Shown in pieces: positions 17,247-26,443 of a DNA stretch of 64,000 nucleotides. Position 1 is the stretch's first letter. Each line of letters starts with the position of its first letter. This stretch comes from Phyllobacterium endophyticum (GTDB lineage Bacteria; Pseudomonadota; Alphaproteobacteria; Rhizobiales; Rhizobiaceae): assembly GCF_003010935.1 (NCBI RefSeq), contig NZ_PGGN01000002.1, positions 930,001 to 994,000 on the forward strand. The letters are read 5' to 3'. A program made the translations under genes and the position numbers. Below the pieces are notes generated by a model. It had not been told where the DNA came from. It saw only the letters and a program-made list of their open reading frames with translations, and searched no databases.

Positions 17247-18578
17247 ATGGCGTATCTCAACGATCCACGATTTGGTTTCTGCCGCGACTGTCTGGCAACT
17301 CAGACGTCCGAAATCAAGCGATGCCAAGTCTGTGGCAGTCCCCGATTGCTGCGCCACCCGGAGCTCTACGGCCTCAGCATCGCCCATGTTGACTGCGACG
17401 CTTTTTATGCCTCGGTCGAGAAACGCGACAATCCCGAATTGCGCAATAAACCCGTCATCATTGGCGGCGGCAAACGTGGTGTTGTTTCAACAGCTTGCTA
17501 TGTTGCGCGCATCCATGGTGTCAAGTCGGCAATGCCAATGTTCAAGGCGTTGGAGGCTTGTCCGCACGCCGTCGTCATCTCCCCCGATATGGAAAAATAC
17601 GTCCGGGTGGGCCGCGAGATTCGTCAAATGATGCGCGACTTGACCCCGCTGGTGGAACCTCTTTCCATCGACGAAGCATTTCTTGATCTGTCGGGAACCG
17701 AGCGGCTGCATCATGATCCGCCTGCGCGGGTGATGGCGCAATTCGCGAATCGGGTCGAAAGGGAGATTGGCCTCTCTGTCTCGGTGGGAATTTCCTATTG
17801 CAAGTTCCTCGCGAAGATCGCCTCCGATTTCGAAAAGCCACGCGGCTTTTCGATTATCGGCAAAGAAGAAGCTGTCGCTTTCCTCTCGGATAAGCCTGTC
17901 ACCATGATCTGGGGCGTGGGCAAAGCGTTCAACGCAACCTTGGAGCGTGATGGCATAAGAACCATCGGTCAGCTCCAGACGATGGAGCTCGGTGCCTTGA
18001 TGGCCTCCTATGGATCGATGGGGCAAAGGCTCTATCGTTTGTCCCGAGGGCTCGATACGCGCCGGGTGGAGCCTGAGGGCGAGACCAAAAGCGTCTCGGC
18101 CGAAACGACTTTCAACGACGATATCGCATCACTCGATGAACTCGCACCGATATTGCGATCCCTGTCTGAGAAGGTCTCTCGCCGTTTGAAAGCGGCCGAT
18201 ATCGCCGGCCGGACCATCGTCCTGAAGCTGAAGTCACGTGACTTCAAACTAAGAACCAGAAATCGCCAGTTGGCGGACCCGACGCAACTGGCCGACCGGA
18301 TTTTCCGAACAGGACTTTCTCTGCTCGAAAAGGAAATCGACGGCACGCGCTTTCGCCTGCTCGGGATCGGCGTCAGCGATCTCAGCGACGATAACCGCGC
18401 CGACCCTCTCGACCTCGTCGATGTTCAAGCAACTAAACGCGCAGTTGCAGAAACAGCCATCGACAAGCTCCGCGGGAAATTTGGCAACAATGCCGTCGAG
18501 ACCGGATACACGTTCAGGAGGGTCAAACCCCGCAGCGAAATCTCGCGCGATGATACCGATCCTGGCGAGAACAGGTGA
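17247..18578 (+). CDS. dinB: DNA polymerase IV with N-terminal zinc ribbon
   Basis: Y-family translesion polymerase. The ATG at 17247 gives 443 residues. An N-terminal C4 motif (Cys12, Cys15, Cys26, Cys29 in FCRDC ... CQVCG) precedes the catalytic domain; this extra zinc ribbon is a feature of the rhizobial form. The palm shows [12 protein letters not shown] (Asp49 and/or Asp51) and [11 protein letters not shown] (near 144-154) for the magnesium-binding carboxylates, followed by the helix-hairpin-helix thumb and the little-finger domain. An exact SOS box precedes the start. It converges with dnaE. Error-prone bypass after DNA damage is the expected role. Confidence 0.95.
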   Translation: MAYLNDPRFGFCRDCLATQTSEIKRCQVCGSPRLLRHPELYGLSIAHVDCDAFYASVEKRDNPELRNKPVIIGGGKRGVVSTACYVARIHGVKSAMPMFKALEACPHAVVISPDMEKYVRVGREIRQMMRDLTPLVEPLSIDEAFLDLSGTERLHHDPPARVMAQFANRVEREIGLSVSVGISYCKFLAKIASDFEKPRGFSIIGKEEAVAFLSDKPVTMIWGVGKAFNATLERDGIRTIGQLQTMELGALMASYGSMGQRLYRLSRGLDTRRVEPEGETKSVSAETTFNDDIASLDELAPILRSLSEKVSRRLKAADIAGRTIVLKLKSRDFKLRTRNRQLADPTQLADRIFRTGLSLLEKEIDGTRFRLLGIGVSDLSDDNRADPLDLVDVQATKRAVAETAIDKLRGKFGNNAVETGYTFRRVKPRSEISRDDTDPGENR

Positions 18579-18682
18579 GTTTGGCACAGGAATTTCCAGT
18601 TGTGGCGCGAGAATCGACCATTTCGGCGTGGAAATTTCGACTTGAAATTGCAAATAGGTAGCAACCGGTTGAAATCTGCCTT

Positions 18683-21600
18683 TTAACCCATCTCAACTTC
18701 TACAATTCCGGGTATCGCCTTCATCGCGCTGGCGACCTGGGGGCCAACGCGGTAGCGGTTCGGCAATTCGATTTCCACCTCAGAGGCTCCATTTTCCTTG
18801 ATCAGCACCAAGCTCACCACCTGACCATCGTTTTGGGGTGCCAGATACGGCGTAATCGCGTTCAAGGGCTCGCTCGAACGCATATAGAGTCGTAATGCCT
18901 TCTGCATCCGGGTCGCCTCGTCTTCAAGCGAATGCGCCGTCTGAATCCGCAGACTGATTCCCTCCGGACGGTCTTCTGCTCCGACTGTGATCACCACCGA
19001 ACGGCCCGGCTCCAGCAAATCCCGATATTGAGATAGTGCTTCCGAAAACAGCACGGCTTCGAATTGTCCTGAAGAATCAGAGAATTGGATGATTCCCATC
19101 TTGTTGCCGGTCTTGGTTTTGCGCTCTTGCTTGGCGGTGATCGTACCCGCGAGGCGCCCGGCATTGGCACCGCGTTTGACCGCCGCGGAAAACTCGGACC
19201 AGGTCTGAACCCGCAGCTTCTCCAGCACTGTCCGGTACTCGTCGAGCGGATGGGCTGAAAGATAGAAACCTGCCGCTTCGAATTCACGCCGCAGCTTTTC
19301 CGCTGAAAGCCAGGGTGCCGCCGCAGGAAGTTGGATTGTCTGGGCACTTGCAGCCATTCCGCCGAATATGTCGGCTTGACCGCTTACACTGTCTTCCTGC
19401 GTCCGTTGTGCATGGCCGATAATACGATCCAACCCGGCGATCAACGCCGGCCGCTCCCGCCCGAAGCAGTCGAAAGCACCAGCATTTATAAGACTTTCGA
19501 AGACCCGCCGGTTGACGACACGCGGATCGATCCTTTCGCAGAAATCCTCCAGGCTTGCATAGGGAGTCGCGCCGCGCTTCTCGACAATATGATCGACCGC
19601 CGCCTCGCCGACGCCCTTGATTGCTGCTAGTGAATAGAAAATCCGGTTCTCGCCAACCTCGAACAAACGGTAAGAAGTGTTGACGGAAGGGGTGACAACC
19701 TCGATGCCGAGTCTCACTGCCTCGCGCCGGAAATCGTTCAGCTTGTCGGTGTTCGACATGTCGTATGTCATTGATGCCGCAAGGAATTCTACCGGATAGT
19801 GCGCCTTCATATAGGCTGTCTGAAACGACACGATCGCGTAAGCGGCGGCGTGCGACTTGTTGAAACCATAGTCGGCGAACTTGGCGAGAAGATCGAAGAT
19901 GAAGTTCGCCTGTGGTTTGGTCACGCCTCGCTCAACCGCACCCTCGACAAAGCGAACGCGCTGCATATCCATCTCGGCCCGGATCTTTTTGCCCATGGCG
20001 CGGCGCAGAAGGTCGGCTTCGCCTAGCGTGTAGCCCGACATTTCCTGCGCAATCTGCATCACCTGTTCCTGATAGATGATGACGCCCTGGGTCTCCTTGA
20101 CGAGATGATCGATTTTCGGATGGATCGACGCCATCTCTTCATCGCCGTTCTTGCGCGCATTATAGGTCGGGATGTTCTCCATCGGACCAGGCCGATAAAG
20201 CGCGACGAGCGCAATGATGTCTTCTATTCTATCGGGCCGCATGCCGATCAGCGCCTTGCGCATGCCGGTGCTTTCCACCTGGAACACGCCGACGGTCTCA
20301 CCACGCGACAGCATCTCGTAAGTGGGCTTGTCGTCGAACGGCAGGTTCGACAGATCCACTGTTATCCCCCGCCGCTTGACAAGATTGACCGCGGTTTGCA
20401 GGACAGTCAGCGTTTTCAGGCCCAGAAAGTCGAATTTAACCAGCCCAGCCTCTTCGACCATCTTCATGTTGAACTGCGTGACGGGCATGTCCGAGCGCGG
20501 ATCGCGATACATCGGAACCAGTTCCGACAAAGGCCTGTCACCGATAACGATACCCGCCGCATGGGTCGATGCGTGGCGGTAGAGCCCCTCCAACTTCAAC
20601 GAAATATCCAGAAGCCGCTCAACGACCGGCTCCTTGTCGCGCTCCTCACGCAGGCGCGGCTCGTCCTCGATAGCCTTGGAGAGCGTGACCGGATTCGCAG
20701 GGTTGGCAGGCACCATCTTGGTCAGGCGATCAACCTGACCGTAGGGCATCTCAAGCACGCGCCCGACATCGCGCAAGACCGCTCGCGCCTGCAATGTACC
20801 AAACGTGATGATCTGCGCGACCTGATCGCGGCCGTATTTGCCCTGGACATAGCGGATAACCTCATCGCGCCGTTCCTGACAGAAATCGATGTCGAAATCC
20901 GGCATCGAAACGCGGTCCGGATTGAGGAAGCGCTCGAACAGCAGGGAGAATCGTAAAGGATCGACATCGGTGATCGTCAGGGCATAGGCAACCAGCGAGC
21001 CGGCACCGGAACCGCGCCCAGGACCAACGGGAATGTCATGGCCCTTCGCCCATTTGATGAAATCGGCGACGATGAGGAAGTAACCCGGATACTTCATGCG
21101 GGTTATGATGGATATCTCGTATTCCAGACGCCCGGCATATTCCTCAGGCGTGTGGCCATCGGCAAGGCCCAAAGTCTCGATGCGGGCCGCAAGCCCTTCG
21201 CGTGCCTGGCGCGCCAGTTCGTCCGCCTCGGCCTGCAGCGCGGCTTCTGGATCATCGCCTTCACCTGTAAAGCGCGGAAGGATAGGCGCGCGATTCTTCG
21301 GGTAGTAAGAGCAGCGCAACGCGATCTCGACCGTGTTCTCGACTGCTTCCGGCAAGTCGCTGAACAGCGCCACCATCTCATCTTCGCTCTTGAGATAGTG
21401 GTCAGGCGTCAAACGCCGGCGATCATCGATAGACAGGAGCGAGCCCGCCGCAATGGCCAACAGTGCGTCATGCGCTTCGTAGTCGGCGCTCTTTGAAAAG
21501 AAAACATCGTTCGTAGCGACGAGCGGTAGTTCCAATTCGTAAGCAAGTTCGATCTGGGCCGCCTCTAATGCGCGATCATATCCGCGGTGGCGCTGCAACT

Positions 21601-22180
21601 CCACGTAAAGACGGTCACCGAAGAGCGATCTCAGATGCACCAGTCGCTGCCGGGCCCGGTCCACCCGATCATCCTTGATCGCCTTCGCGATCGTACCTTC
21701 GGGGCCTCCCGACAAGGCGATAATCCCCTCGGACCAGCCGGATAGCCAGCTGGACGCGACATGAACAGGGTCGCCGGCGGGCGTTTCGAGATAGGCCCGG
21801 CTGATGAGCCGCACGAGGTTGGCATAGCCCTCCTCCGTAGCAGCCAGGAGAACAAGCGGCGCCAATCCTAGTGCTTCCCTACGATTGACGCTTCGGTTTT
21901 CTTCGGTCTGGTCATGAAAGGCTATGTCAAGCTGACACCCGATAATGGGCTGGAGTCCGGCCTTTGACCCCTTCTGGGCAAACTCCAGTGCACCGAACAG
22001 GTTATTGGTGTCAGTGATCGCGATAGCTGGCGCCTTGCTTTCCACAGCAAGGCCGATGACCTTGGGAATCTGCAACGCACCTTCCAACAAGGAATAGGCA
22101 GAATGTACTCTCAGGTGGACAAACCGCAATGCCTGCTTGCCTGCGACCTGTGCATCGAAACCGACCTGACCATCCGCCAA
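18683..22180 (-). CDS. dnaE: DNA polymerase III alpha subunit
   Basis: The replicative polymerase of the chromosome. The 1165-residue protein has an N-terminal PHP domain (FVHLRVHSAYSLLEGAL at 19-35), a C-family palm with GPGRGSGAGSLVAYAL and the catalytic PDFDIDFCQERR near residue 425, then fingers, a helix-hairpin-helix region and a C-terminal OB fold. The start is a TTG at 22180 with GGAG 9 bases upstream; no better ATG precedes the PHP motif. This is the DnaE1 type, not the ImuC/DnaE2 error-prone form. It converges with dinB and is 167 bp downstream of an SOS-controlled micropeptide on the same strand. Confidence 0.96.
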   Translation of the reverse strand: MADGQVGFDAQVAGKQALRFVHLRVHSAYSLLEGALQIPKVIGLAVESKAPAIAITDTNNLFGALEFAQKGSKAGLQPIIGCQLDIAFHDQTEENRSVNRREALGLAPLVLLAATEEGYANLVRLISRAYLETPAGDPVHVASSWLSGWSEGIIALSGGPEGTIAKAIKDDRVDRARQRLVHLRSLFGDRLYVELQRHRGYDRALEAAQIELAYELELPLVATNDVFFSKSADYEAHDALLAIAAGSLLSIDDRRRLTPDHYLKSEDEMVALFSDLPEAVENTVEIALRCSYYPKNRAPILPRFTGEGDDPEAALQAEADELARQAREGLAARIETLGLADGHTPEEYAGRLEYEISIITRMKYPGYFLIVADFIKWAKGHDIPVGPGRGSGAGSLVAYALTITDVDPLRFSLLFERFLNPDRVSMPDFDIDFCQERRDEVIRYVQGKYGRDQVAQIITFGTLQARAVLRDVGRVLEMPYGQVDRLTKMVPANPANPVTLSKAIEDEPRLREERDKEPVVERLLDISLKLEGLYRHASTHAAGIVIGDRPLSELVPMYRDPRSDMPVTQFNMKMVEEAGLVKFDFLGLKTLTVLQTAVNLVKRRGITVDLSNLPFDDKPTYEMLSRGETVGVFQVESTGMRKALIGMRPDRIEDIIALVALYRPGPMENIPTYNARKNGDEEMASIHPKIDHLVKETQGVIIYQEQVMQIAQEMSGYTLGEADLLRRAMGKKIRAEMDMQRVRFVEGAVERGVTKPQANFIFDLLAKFADYGFNKSHAAAYAIVSFQTAYMKAHYPVEFLAASMTYDMSNTDKLNDFRREAVRLGIEVVTPSVNTSYRLFEVGENRIFYSLAAIKGVGEAAVDHIVEKRGATPYASLEDFCERIDPRVVNRRVFESLINAGAFDCFGRERPALIAGLDRIIGHAQRTQEDSVSGQADIFGGMAASAQTIQLPAAAPWLSAEKLRREFEAAGFYLSAHPLDEYRTVLEKLRVQTWSEFSAAVKRGANAGRLAGTITAKQERKTKTGNKMGIIQFSDSSGQFEAVLFSEALSQYRDLLEPGRSVVITVGAEDRPEGISLRIQTAHSLEDEATRMQKALRLYMRSSEPLNAITPYLAPQNDGQVVSLVLIKENGASEVEIELPNRYRVGPQVASAMKAIPGIVEVEMG

Positions 22181-22252
22181 TGTTGTAGTCTCCGAAATAC
22201 TGAACGGAGAAGCTGATTCACCGCGCTCTATTGTCGGACATGCAAGATGAGG

Positions 22253-22295
22253 TGTCCACCGATATCGAGACTTGGAACGCTATCAACGGTGGACA
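22253..22295. repeat. Inverted repeat between SOS micropeptide and dnaE
   Basis: Nine-base arms TGTCCACCG (22253-22261) and CGGTGGACA (22287-22295) around a 25-base centre, in the leftward gap after the micropeptide stop. There is no T-run. It may end or slow the micropeptide transcript or belong to the dnaE leader. Confidence 0.35.
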
Positions 22296-22347
22296 AGAAC
22301 GGGATGATGGAAGACGCGATTGCGGCGTGTATCAGCTCGATTCCTGT

Positions 22348-22434
22348 TCAGAGTACGCTGACCCAAAGTGCGAATGTCGCAATGAAAAGGCTTACTGTAA
22401 CGAATGACATGACGTCCTGGAGAAGTTCGCTCAT
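22348..22434 (-). CDS. SOS-induced 28-residue single-span membrane peptide (SidA-like candidate)
   Basis: ATG at 22434 and TGA at 22348-22350 encode 28 residues: a short acidic head (MSELLQD) and then about 21 residues with no charge (VMSFVTVSLFIATFALWVSV plus a final L), enough for one membrane helix. AGAAGGG lies about 9 bases before the ATG. The promoter 5 kb away from any other SOS gene on this strand has TTGACT-17-CATATT with an exact LexA box inside the spacer (22469-22497). Caulobacter SidA is a 29-residue SOS-induced inner-membrane peptide that blocks division at FtsW/FtsN. Size, topology and control match; sequence homology has not been tested. The opposite strand carries a longer but unsupported frame. 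Confidence 0.75.
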   Translation of the reverse strand: MSELLQDVMSFVTVSLFIATFALWVSVL

Positions 22435-22468
22435 CGGAAAAACCCTTCTGCGTTTTGTCTATGTACGC

Positions 22469-22497
22469 AATATGTTCTCTTTATGTTCTAAAGTCAA
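22469..22497 (-). promoter_or_regulatory. SOS promoter with LexA box
   Basis: On the minus strand -35 TTGACT (22497-22492), 17-base spacer and -10 CATATT (22474-22469). The spacer contains GAACATAAAGAGAAC (22488-22474), an exact GAAC-N7-GAAC LexA operator. Bound LexA would cover both promoter boxes. The start codon of the micropeptide is 35 bases downstream of the -10 box. Confidence 0.88.
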
Positions 22498-22565
22498 GCG
22501 CCGAAGTACCGCCCATTCCCCTATGGTTTCCAAGCAATTAATGGGAAACGAAACCGACACCGGTT

Positions 22566-23249
22566 TCAAAGATCGGTGATTTTTCCGTCTTTGAGCGTCA
22601 CGCGCCGGTCCATGCGCCGCGCCAATTCGAAGTTGTGAGTTGCGATCATGGCCGACAGGCCGGACTGACGTACCAAAGCTTCGAGGGCTTCGAACACGTA
22701 CGATGACGTTACCGGATCAAGATTGCCGGTCGGCTCATCGGCAAGCAGCACCAGTGGTGCGTTTGCCACTGCCCTCGCGATTGCAACTCGTTGCTGTTCG
22801 CCCCCGGAAAGTTCGCTGGGACGATGCGAGGCTCTCGCGCCAACTTTCATGTAGTCAAGCAGCTGTTGGGCGCGTTCGGAAGCCACGCCCGGCTTCATTC
22901 CGCGAATGAGTTGCGGCATCATCACGTTCTCCAAGGCAGAGAACTCGGGCAGAAGATGATGGAACTGATAGACGAAGCCGATGTCGTTGCGTCTTATGGC
23001 TGTTCTTTCCTCATCGGAGAGCGATCCACAAGACCGGCCATCCAGAATGACATCGCCGCTATCTGGGCGTTCCAGCAATCCTGCAGTGTGCAACAGTGTC
23101 GACTTGCCTGCTCCGGAAGGAGCGACCAGCGCCACCATTTCACCTTTGCCTAGGGAAAAACTCGCCTCGTTGAGAATGACCAGTTCCCGCCCGATCTCAT
23201 CGTAGCGGCGGCCGACATTTGTCAGCTCTAATATAGGCCCGTTCGCCAT
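22566..23249 (-). CDS. lolD: Lipoprotein-releasing ABC transporter ATPase LolD
   Basis: Powers extraction of outer-membrane lipoproteins from the inner membrane onto LolA. The 227 residues hold the Walker A motif APSGAGKST (about 40-48), Q-loop [12 protein letters not shown] (typical of the MacB/LolD group), signature [14 protein letters not shown] (about 143-156), Walker [13 protein letters not shown] and the H-loop in IATHNFELA. It starts 1 bp after lolC, so the proS-lolC-lolD genes form one transcript. Confidence 0.95.
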   Translation of the reverse strand: MANGPILELTNVGRRYDEIGRELVILNEASFSLGKGEMVALVAPSGAGKSTLLHTAGLLERPDSGDVILDGRSCGSLSDEERTAIRRNDIGFVYQFHHLLPEFSALENVMMPQLIRGMKPGVASERAQQLLDYMKVGARASHRPSELSGGEQQRVAIARAVANAPLVLLADEPTGNLDPVTSSYVFEALEALVRQSGLSAMIATHNFELARRMDRRVTLKDGKITDL

Positions 23250-23250
23250 C

Positions 23251-24537
23251 TTATTCGTACCTCAGGGCTTCAACGGGATCGAGAGTTGCCGCGCGCCATG
23301 CTGGAAAAAGCGTCGCGAGAAACGACAGGACGAGCGCCATCAGAATGACTGAAAACGTCTCGTTGAAATCCATCTTCGCCGGCAATGTACTCAAGAAATA
23401 GAGCTCCGGATTGAACAGGGTCGTTCCCGAGAGCCATGAAAAGAACTCTCTGATTCGCTCGACATTCAGACAAACGACAATTCCGAGCACCACACCCGCT
23501 ATCGTCCCGGTGACGCCGATTGCAGCACCGGTCATCAAAAAGATGCGAAGGATCGAGTTTCGTGTCGCGCCCATCGTTCTCAGGATCGCAATGTCATGGC
23601 CCTTGTCCTTGACCAGCATGATCAGGCCCGAGATGATATTCAGCGCGGCAACAAGCACGATCAGCGTCAATATCATGAACATGACGTTCCGCTCGACCTG
23701 CAGGGCCGAAAAGAACGTCTGATTGCGCTGGCGCCAGTCCGTCAACATGACCGACCGCTGAGCCGCATCTTCGATCGGCTTTTTCAAGGCGTCGACGTTG
23801 TCAGGATTGTCGACGAATATTTCGATAGATTGAACCTTGTTCTCCTGATTGAAGAAGAGCTGCGACTCATCGAGCGGCATAAGAACAATCGAGGCGTCGT
23901 ATTCCGACATGCCGATCTCGAAGATCGCAGTCACGGGGTAGGATTTGACGCGGGGCGTCGTGCCAAACGCCGTGACATCCCCGTCGGGAGAAATCAAACT
24001 CAATCTGTCACCAAGCCCAAGGCCCATGTTCTCCGCCATTCGCGTGCCTATCGCGACTCCGCCGCCGGTGTTGAAACCCTCGAACGTGCCCTGCCGTACG
24101 TTCTTGGATACGAGCTGGAGCTTCGCGATATCTTCCTCGCGCAGGCCCCGCACCAGCGCACCGGCTCCTGCGGCGACATTCCCTTTGGCCAGGACCTGTC
24201 CTTCCACGACAGGAATGGCAAACGAGACACCCGATACTGCATCAATGCGCTTTATGACGACGTCGAAATCGTCAAGCGGCCTGTCCATCGGTTGCATGAT
24301 GACATGGCCGTTGATACCGAGAATGCGCGTTAGAAGCTCCGCGCGGAAGCCGTTCATAACCGCCATGACAATGATAAGCGTGGCGACGCCGAGCATGATG
24401 CCGGTGAACGAGAACCCGGCAATGACGGATATGAAAGTTTCCTTACGCCGAGCACGCAAATAGCGCCAGGCGATCATCCGCTCATAGGCGGAGAACGGCT
24501 TGGAGCCGTTCGGCGCGGTGGCTGGCTTTTCGCTCAT
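23251..24537 (-). CDS. lolC: Lipoprotein-releasing system permease LolC/LolE
   Basis: Inner-membrane partner of LolD. The 428-residue protein has an N-terminal span ([20 protein letters not shown]), a large periplasmic domain (about 50-270) and a FtsX-type C-terminal module of three spans with the typical [20 protein letters not shown] segment, which contacts the ATPase. A single permease gene is present instead of lolC plus lolE, as in other alphaproteobacteria, so it probably works as a homodimer (LolF type). It overlaps the proS stop by 4 bp. Confidence 0.93.
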   Translation of the reverse strand: MSEKPATAPNGSKPFSAYERMIAWRYLRARRKETFISVIAGFSFTGIMLGVATLIIVMAVMNGFRAELLTRILGINGHVIMQPMDRPLDDFDVVIKRIDAVSGVSFAIPVVEGQVLAKGNVAAGAGALVRGLREEDIAKLQLVSKNVRQGTFEGFNTGGGVAIGTRMAENMGLGLGDRLSLISPDGDVTAFGTTPRVKSYPVTAIFEIGMSEYDASIVLMPLDESQLFFNQENKVQSIEIFVDNPDNVDALKKPIEDAAQRSVMLTDWRQRNQTFFSALQVERNVMFMILTLIVLVAALNIISGLIMLVKDKGHDIAILRTMGATRNSILRIFLMTGAAIGVTGTIAGVVLGIVVCLNVERIREFFSWLSGTTLFNPELYFLSTLPAKMDFNETFSVILMALVLSFLATLFPAWRAATLDPVEALRYE

Positions 24538-25874
24538 GAAATCCCTGCCTGAACGCCCGCCAGCATGTTGATTGCGGCCTCGGTACTCAGGGTTTGACGT
24601 TCACCCGTCGCCCGGTTCTTGACCTCTACCTCGCCGGCAAGCACGCCGCGAGGGCCGATAATTACCTGAATTGGCAGCCCGATCAGGTCCATCGTCGCGA
24701 ACTTAGCACCGGGACGATCGTCGGTATCATCAAGCAAGGGTTCGAGGCCGGCATTGGTGAGTGCCTCATATACTTTCATCGATACGGCATCGCATCCCGC
24801 ATCACCGGGCTTCATGTTGATGATGCCAGCACCGAAGGGTGCAACTGCCTTCGGCCAGATGATGCCGTTCTCATCGTGTGACGCTTCGATAATAGCAGCA
24901 ATCACACGTGATGGGCCGATGCCATACGAACCCATCGAGACGGGGTGATCCTTACCGTCTGGCCCTGTGACCTTCGCGCCCATCGGTTCCGAATATTTGG
25001 TGCCGAAATGGAAAATGTGGCCCACCTCGATGCCGCGCGCAGCAAGTTGATCGGCCCCATTCAGCTTGCTCCACGCCGCCTCATCATGCATTTCGTCAGT
25101 TGCCGCGTAGGGCGTGGTCCACCGGGTAACGATATCCGCAATCTGCGCATCATCGTCAAAGTCGGTATCTGGCCCCGGGACAGGGAGCCCAAGATAGGCA
25201 CGATCACAGAAAACCTGGCTTTCGCCGGTCTCTGCCAGGATAATGAACTCATGGCTAAGCTCACCGCCGATCGGGCCAGTGTCAGCGCGCATCGGGATCA
25301 CCTTGATCCCAAGGCGCGAAAATGTCCGCAGATAGGCAACGAACATGCGGTTGTAAGCAGCCTTGGCGCCTTCAAAATCAAGATCGAACGAATAGGCATC
25401 CTTCATGAGGAATTCGCGCGAGCGCATCACGCCAAACCGCGGGCGGCGTTCGTCGCGGAACTTCCACTGAATGTGATAAAGATTGAGCGGCAAGTCCTTG
25501 TAAGATTTCACGTAGGCCCGGAAAATCTCCGTAATCATTTCCTCGTTTGTCGGCCCGTACAGCATGTCGCGATCGCCGCGGTCCTTTATACGCAACATCT
25601 CATCGCCATAGGCGTCGTAGCGCCCGCTTTCTCGCCACAGGTCGGCCGACTGGATTGTCGGCATCAGAAGCTCGATGGCACCCGAACGATTCTGCTCTTC
25701 GCGGATAATGGCGCTTACCTTGTTAAGAATGCGCAGACCCGCCGGCAACCAGGCGTAAATGCCTGCAGATTCCTGCCGGATCAGCCCTGCCCGCAGCATA
25801 AGACGGTGGGAGACGATCTCCGCCTCTTTAGGGTTTTCTTTGAGTATGGGTAAAAAGTAACGGGAAAGCCGCAT
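24534..25874 (-). CDS. proS: Prolyl-tRNA synthetase
   Basis: Charges tRNA-Pro with proline. The 446-residue protein is the short alphaproteobacterial form, without the editing insertion found in the E. coli enzyme (about 570 residues). Class II motifs are visible: motif 1 around [11 protein letters not shown], motif 2 in [31 protein letters not shown] sequence near residues 135-160 and motif 3 in [16 protein letters not shown]-terminal anticodon-binding domain follows. First gene of proS-lolC-lolD. Confidence 0.96.
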   Translation of the reverse strand: MRLSRYFLPILKENPKEAEIVSHRLMLRAGLIRQESAGIYAWLPAGLRILNKVSAIIREEQNRSGAIELLMPTIQSADLWRESGRYDAYGDEMLRIKDRGDRDMLYGPTNEEMITEIFRAYVKSYKDLPLNLYHIQWKFRDERRPRFGVMRSREFLMKDAYSFDLDFEGAKAAYNRMFVAYLRTFSRLGIKVIPMRADTGPIGGELSHEFIILAETGESQVFCDRAYLGLPVPGPDTDFDDDAQIADIVTRWTTPYAATDEMHDEAAWSKLNGADQLAARGIEVGHIFHFGTKYSEPMGAKVTGPDGKDHPVSMGSYGIGPSRVIAAIIEASHDENGIIWPKAVAPFGAGIINMKPGDAGCDAVSMKVYEALTNAGLEPLLDDTDDRPGAKFATMDLIGLPIQVIIGPRGVLAGEVEVKNRATGERQTLSTEAAINMLAGVQAGIS

Positions 25875-26066
25875 AAAAGGTCACCAAATTGAACATTGCC
25901 TGAGTGCTTGAAGAATCAGGCAAAACCAAGTGCAAGTCGATGTTTCTTACCTACTTCACACCTGATTGGGAACCCGTATCGCCAAATGAAGCGGACCGGA
26001 ATTTCCGTGGGGTTTACCACCCTGCCGGAATTGTAAGCAAAAAATGACGAGACCGAATATTTTTCG

Positions 26067-26251
26067 TGACATTCCGCAGGCACTCCGCTATTTTTTTAAT
26101 CATAAGGAGAAAGTAAGAATATTTCTGCTTTCCTACGCGGTCAAAGTCTTGGGAGGATGTGACCTAGGCGCGGTTTTCCGCAGCCGCCACGCAAGTGGAT
26201 CTGGTCAGACGCGATACTTAAAATGCAAGGTGAAAGCCTTGCATTTTTTTT
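26067..26251 (+). ncRNA. Possible small RNA ending at orphan terminator
   Basis: A strong + strand terminator at 26221-26251 has no gene in front of it: proS runs the other way and begins at 25874. An RNA starting somewhere after 26030 would explain it. The best promoter guess is TTGTAA (26031-26036) with GAATAT (26055-26060), 18 bases apart, which is weak; the 5' end is therefore a guess. Confidence 0.3.
26220..26251 (+). terminator. Strong intrinsic terminator without an obvious gene
   Basis: Perfect 10-bp stem AAATGCAAGG (26221-26230), loop TGAAAG, CCTTGCATTT (26237-26246), leading into a run of eight T. On the minus strand only a short T-run follows. Confidence 0.8.
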
Positions 26252-26443
26252 GTCTTCGTTTATGTACCGAGTCATATTTTGTTGCGAGCAGAAGCTCTTT
26301 GTCTTTTTTGATTGCCAGAAACTAATTCGCGACCGCGTTTCGAACAGAATTCCAGGTACGCTCTGACAGGCTGCGCACTATTTAAGCATTAAACACACCA
26401 TTTTATTCAATCTTGTTTTTCAAATTTTCAGGCTGATATTTCA

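Larger units (their letters stand above)
25875..26443. other. 569-bp AT-rich intergenic region before glycosyltransferase
   Basis: Markedly more AT-rich than the flanking core genes. It holds a strong orphan terminator (26221-26251), a possible small RNA ahead of it and, after it, a T-rich leader for the glycosyltransferase gene. A 93-codon frame at 26044-26325 runs straight through the terminator and is not called. Confidence 0.6.

Noticed and set aside
22247-22579. 110-codon plus-strand frame over the SOS micropeptide
   Set aside because: It would read through the SOS promoter in the opposite direction and lacks a ribosome site or family.
26044-26325. 93-codon frame before the glycosyltransferase gene
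   Set aside because: It runs through a strong intrinsic terminator on its own strand and ends in Cys/Phe-rich random-looking sequence.
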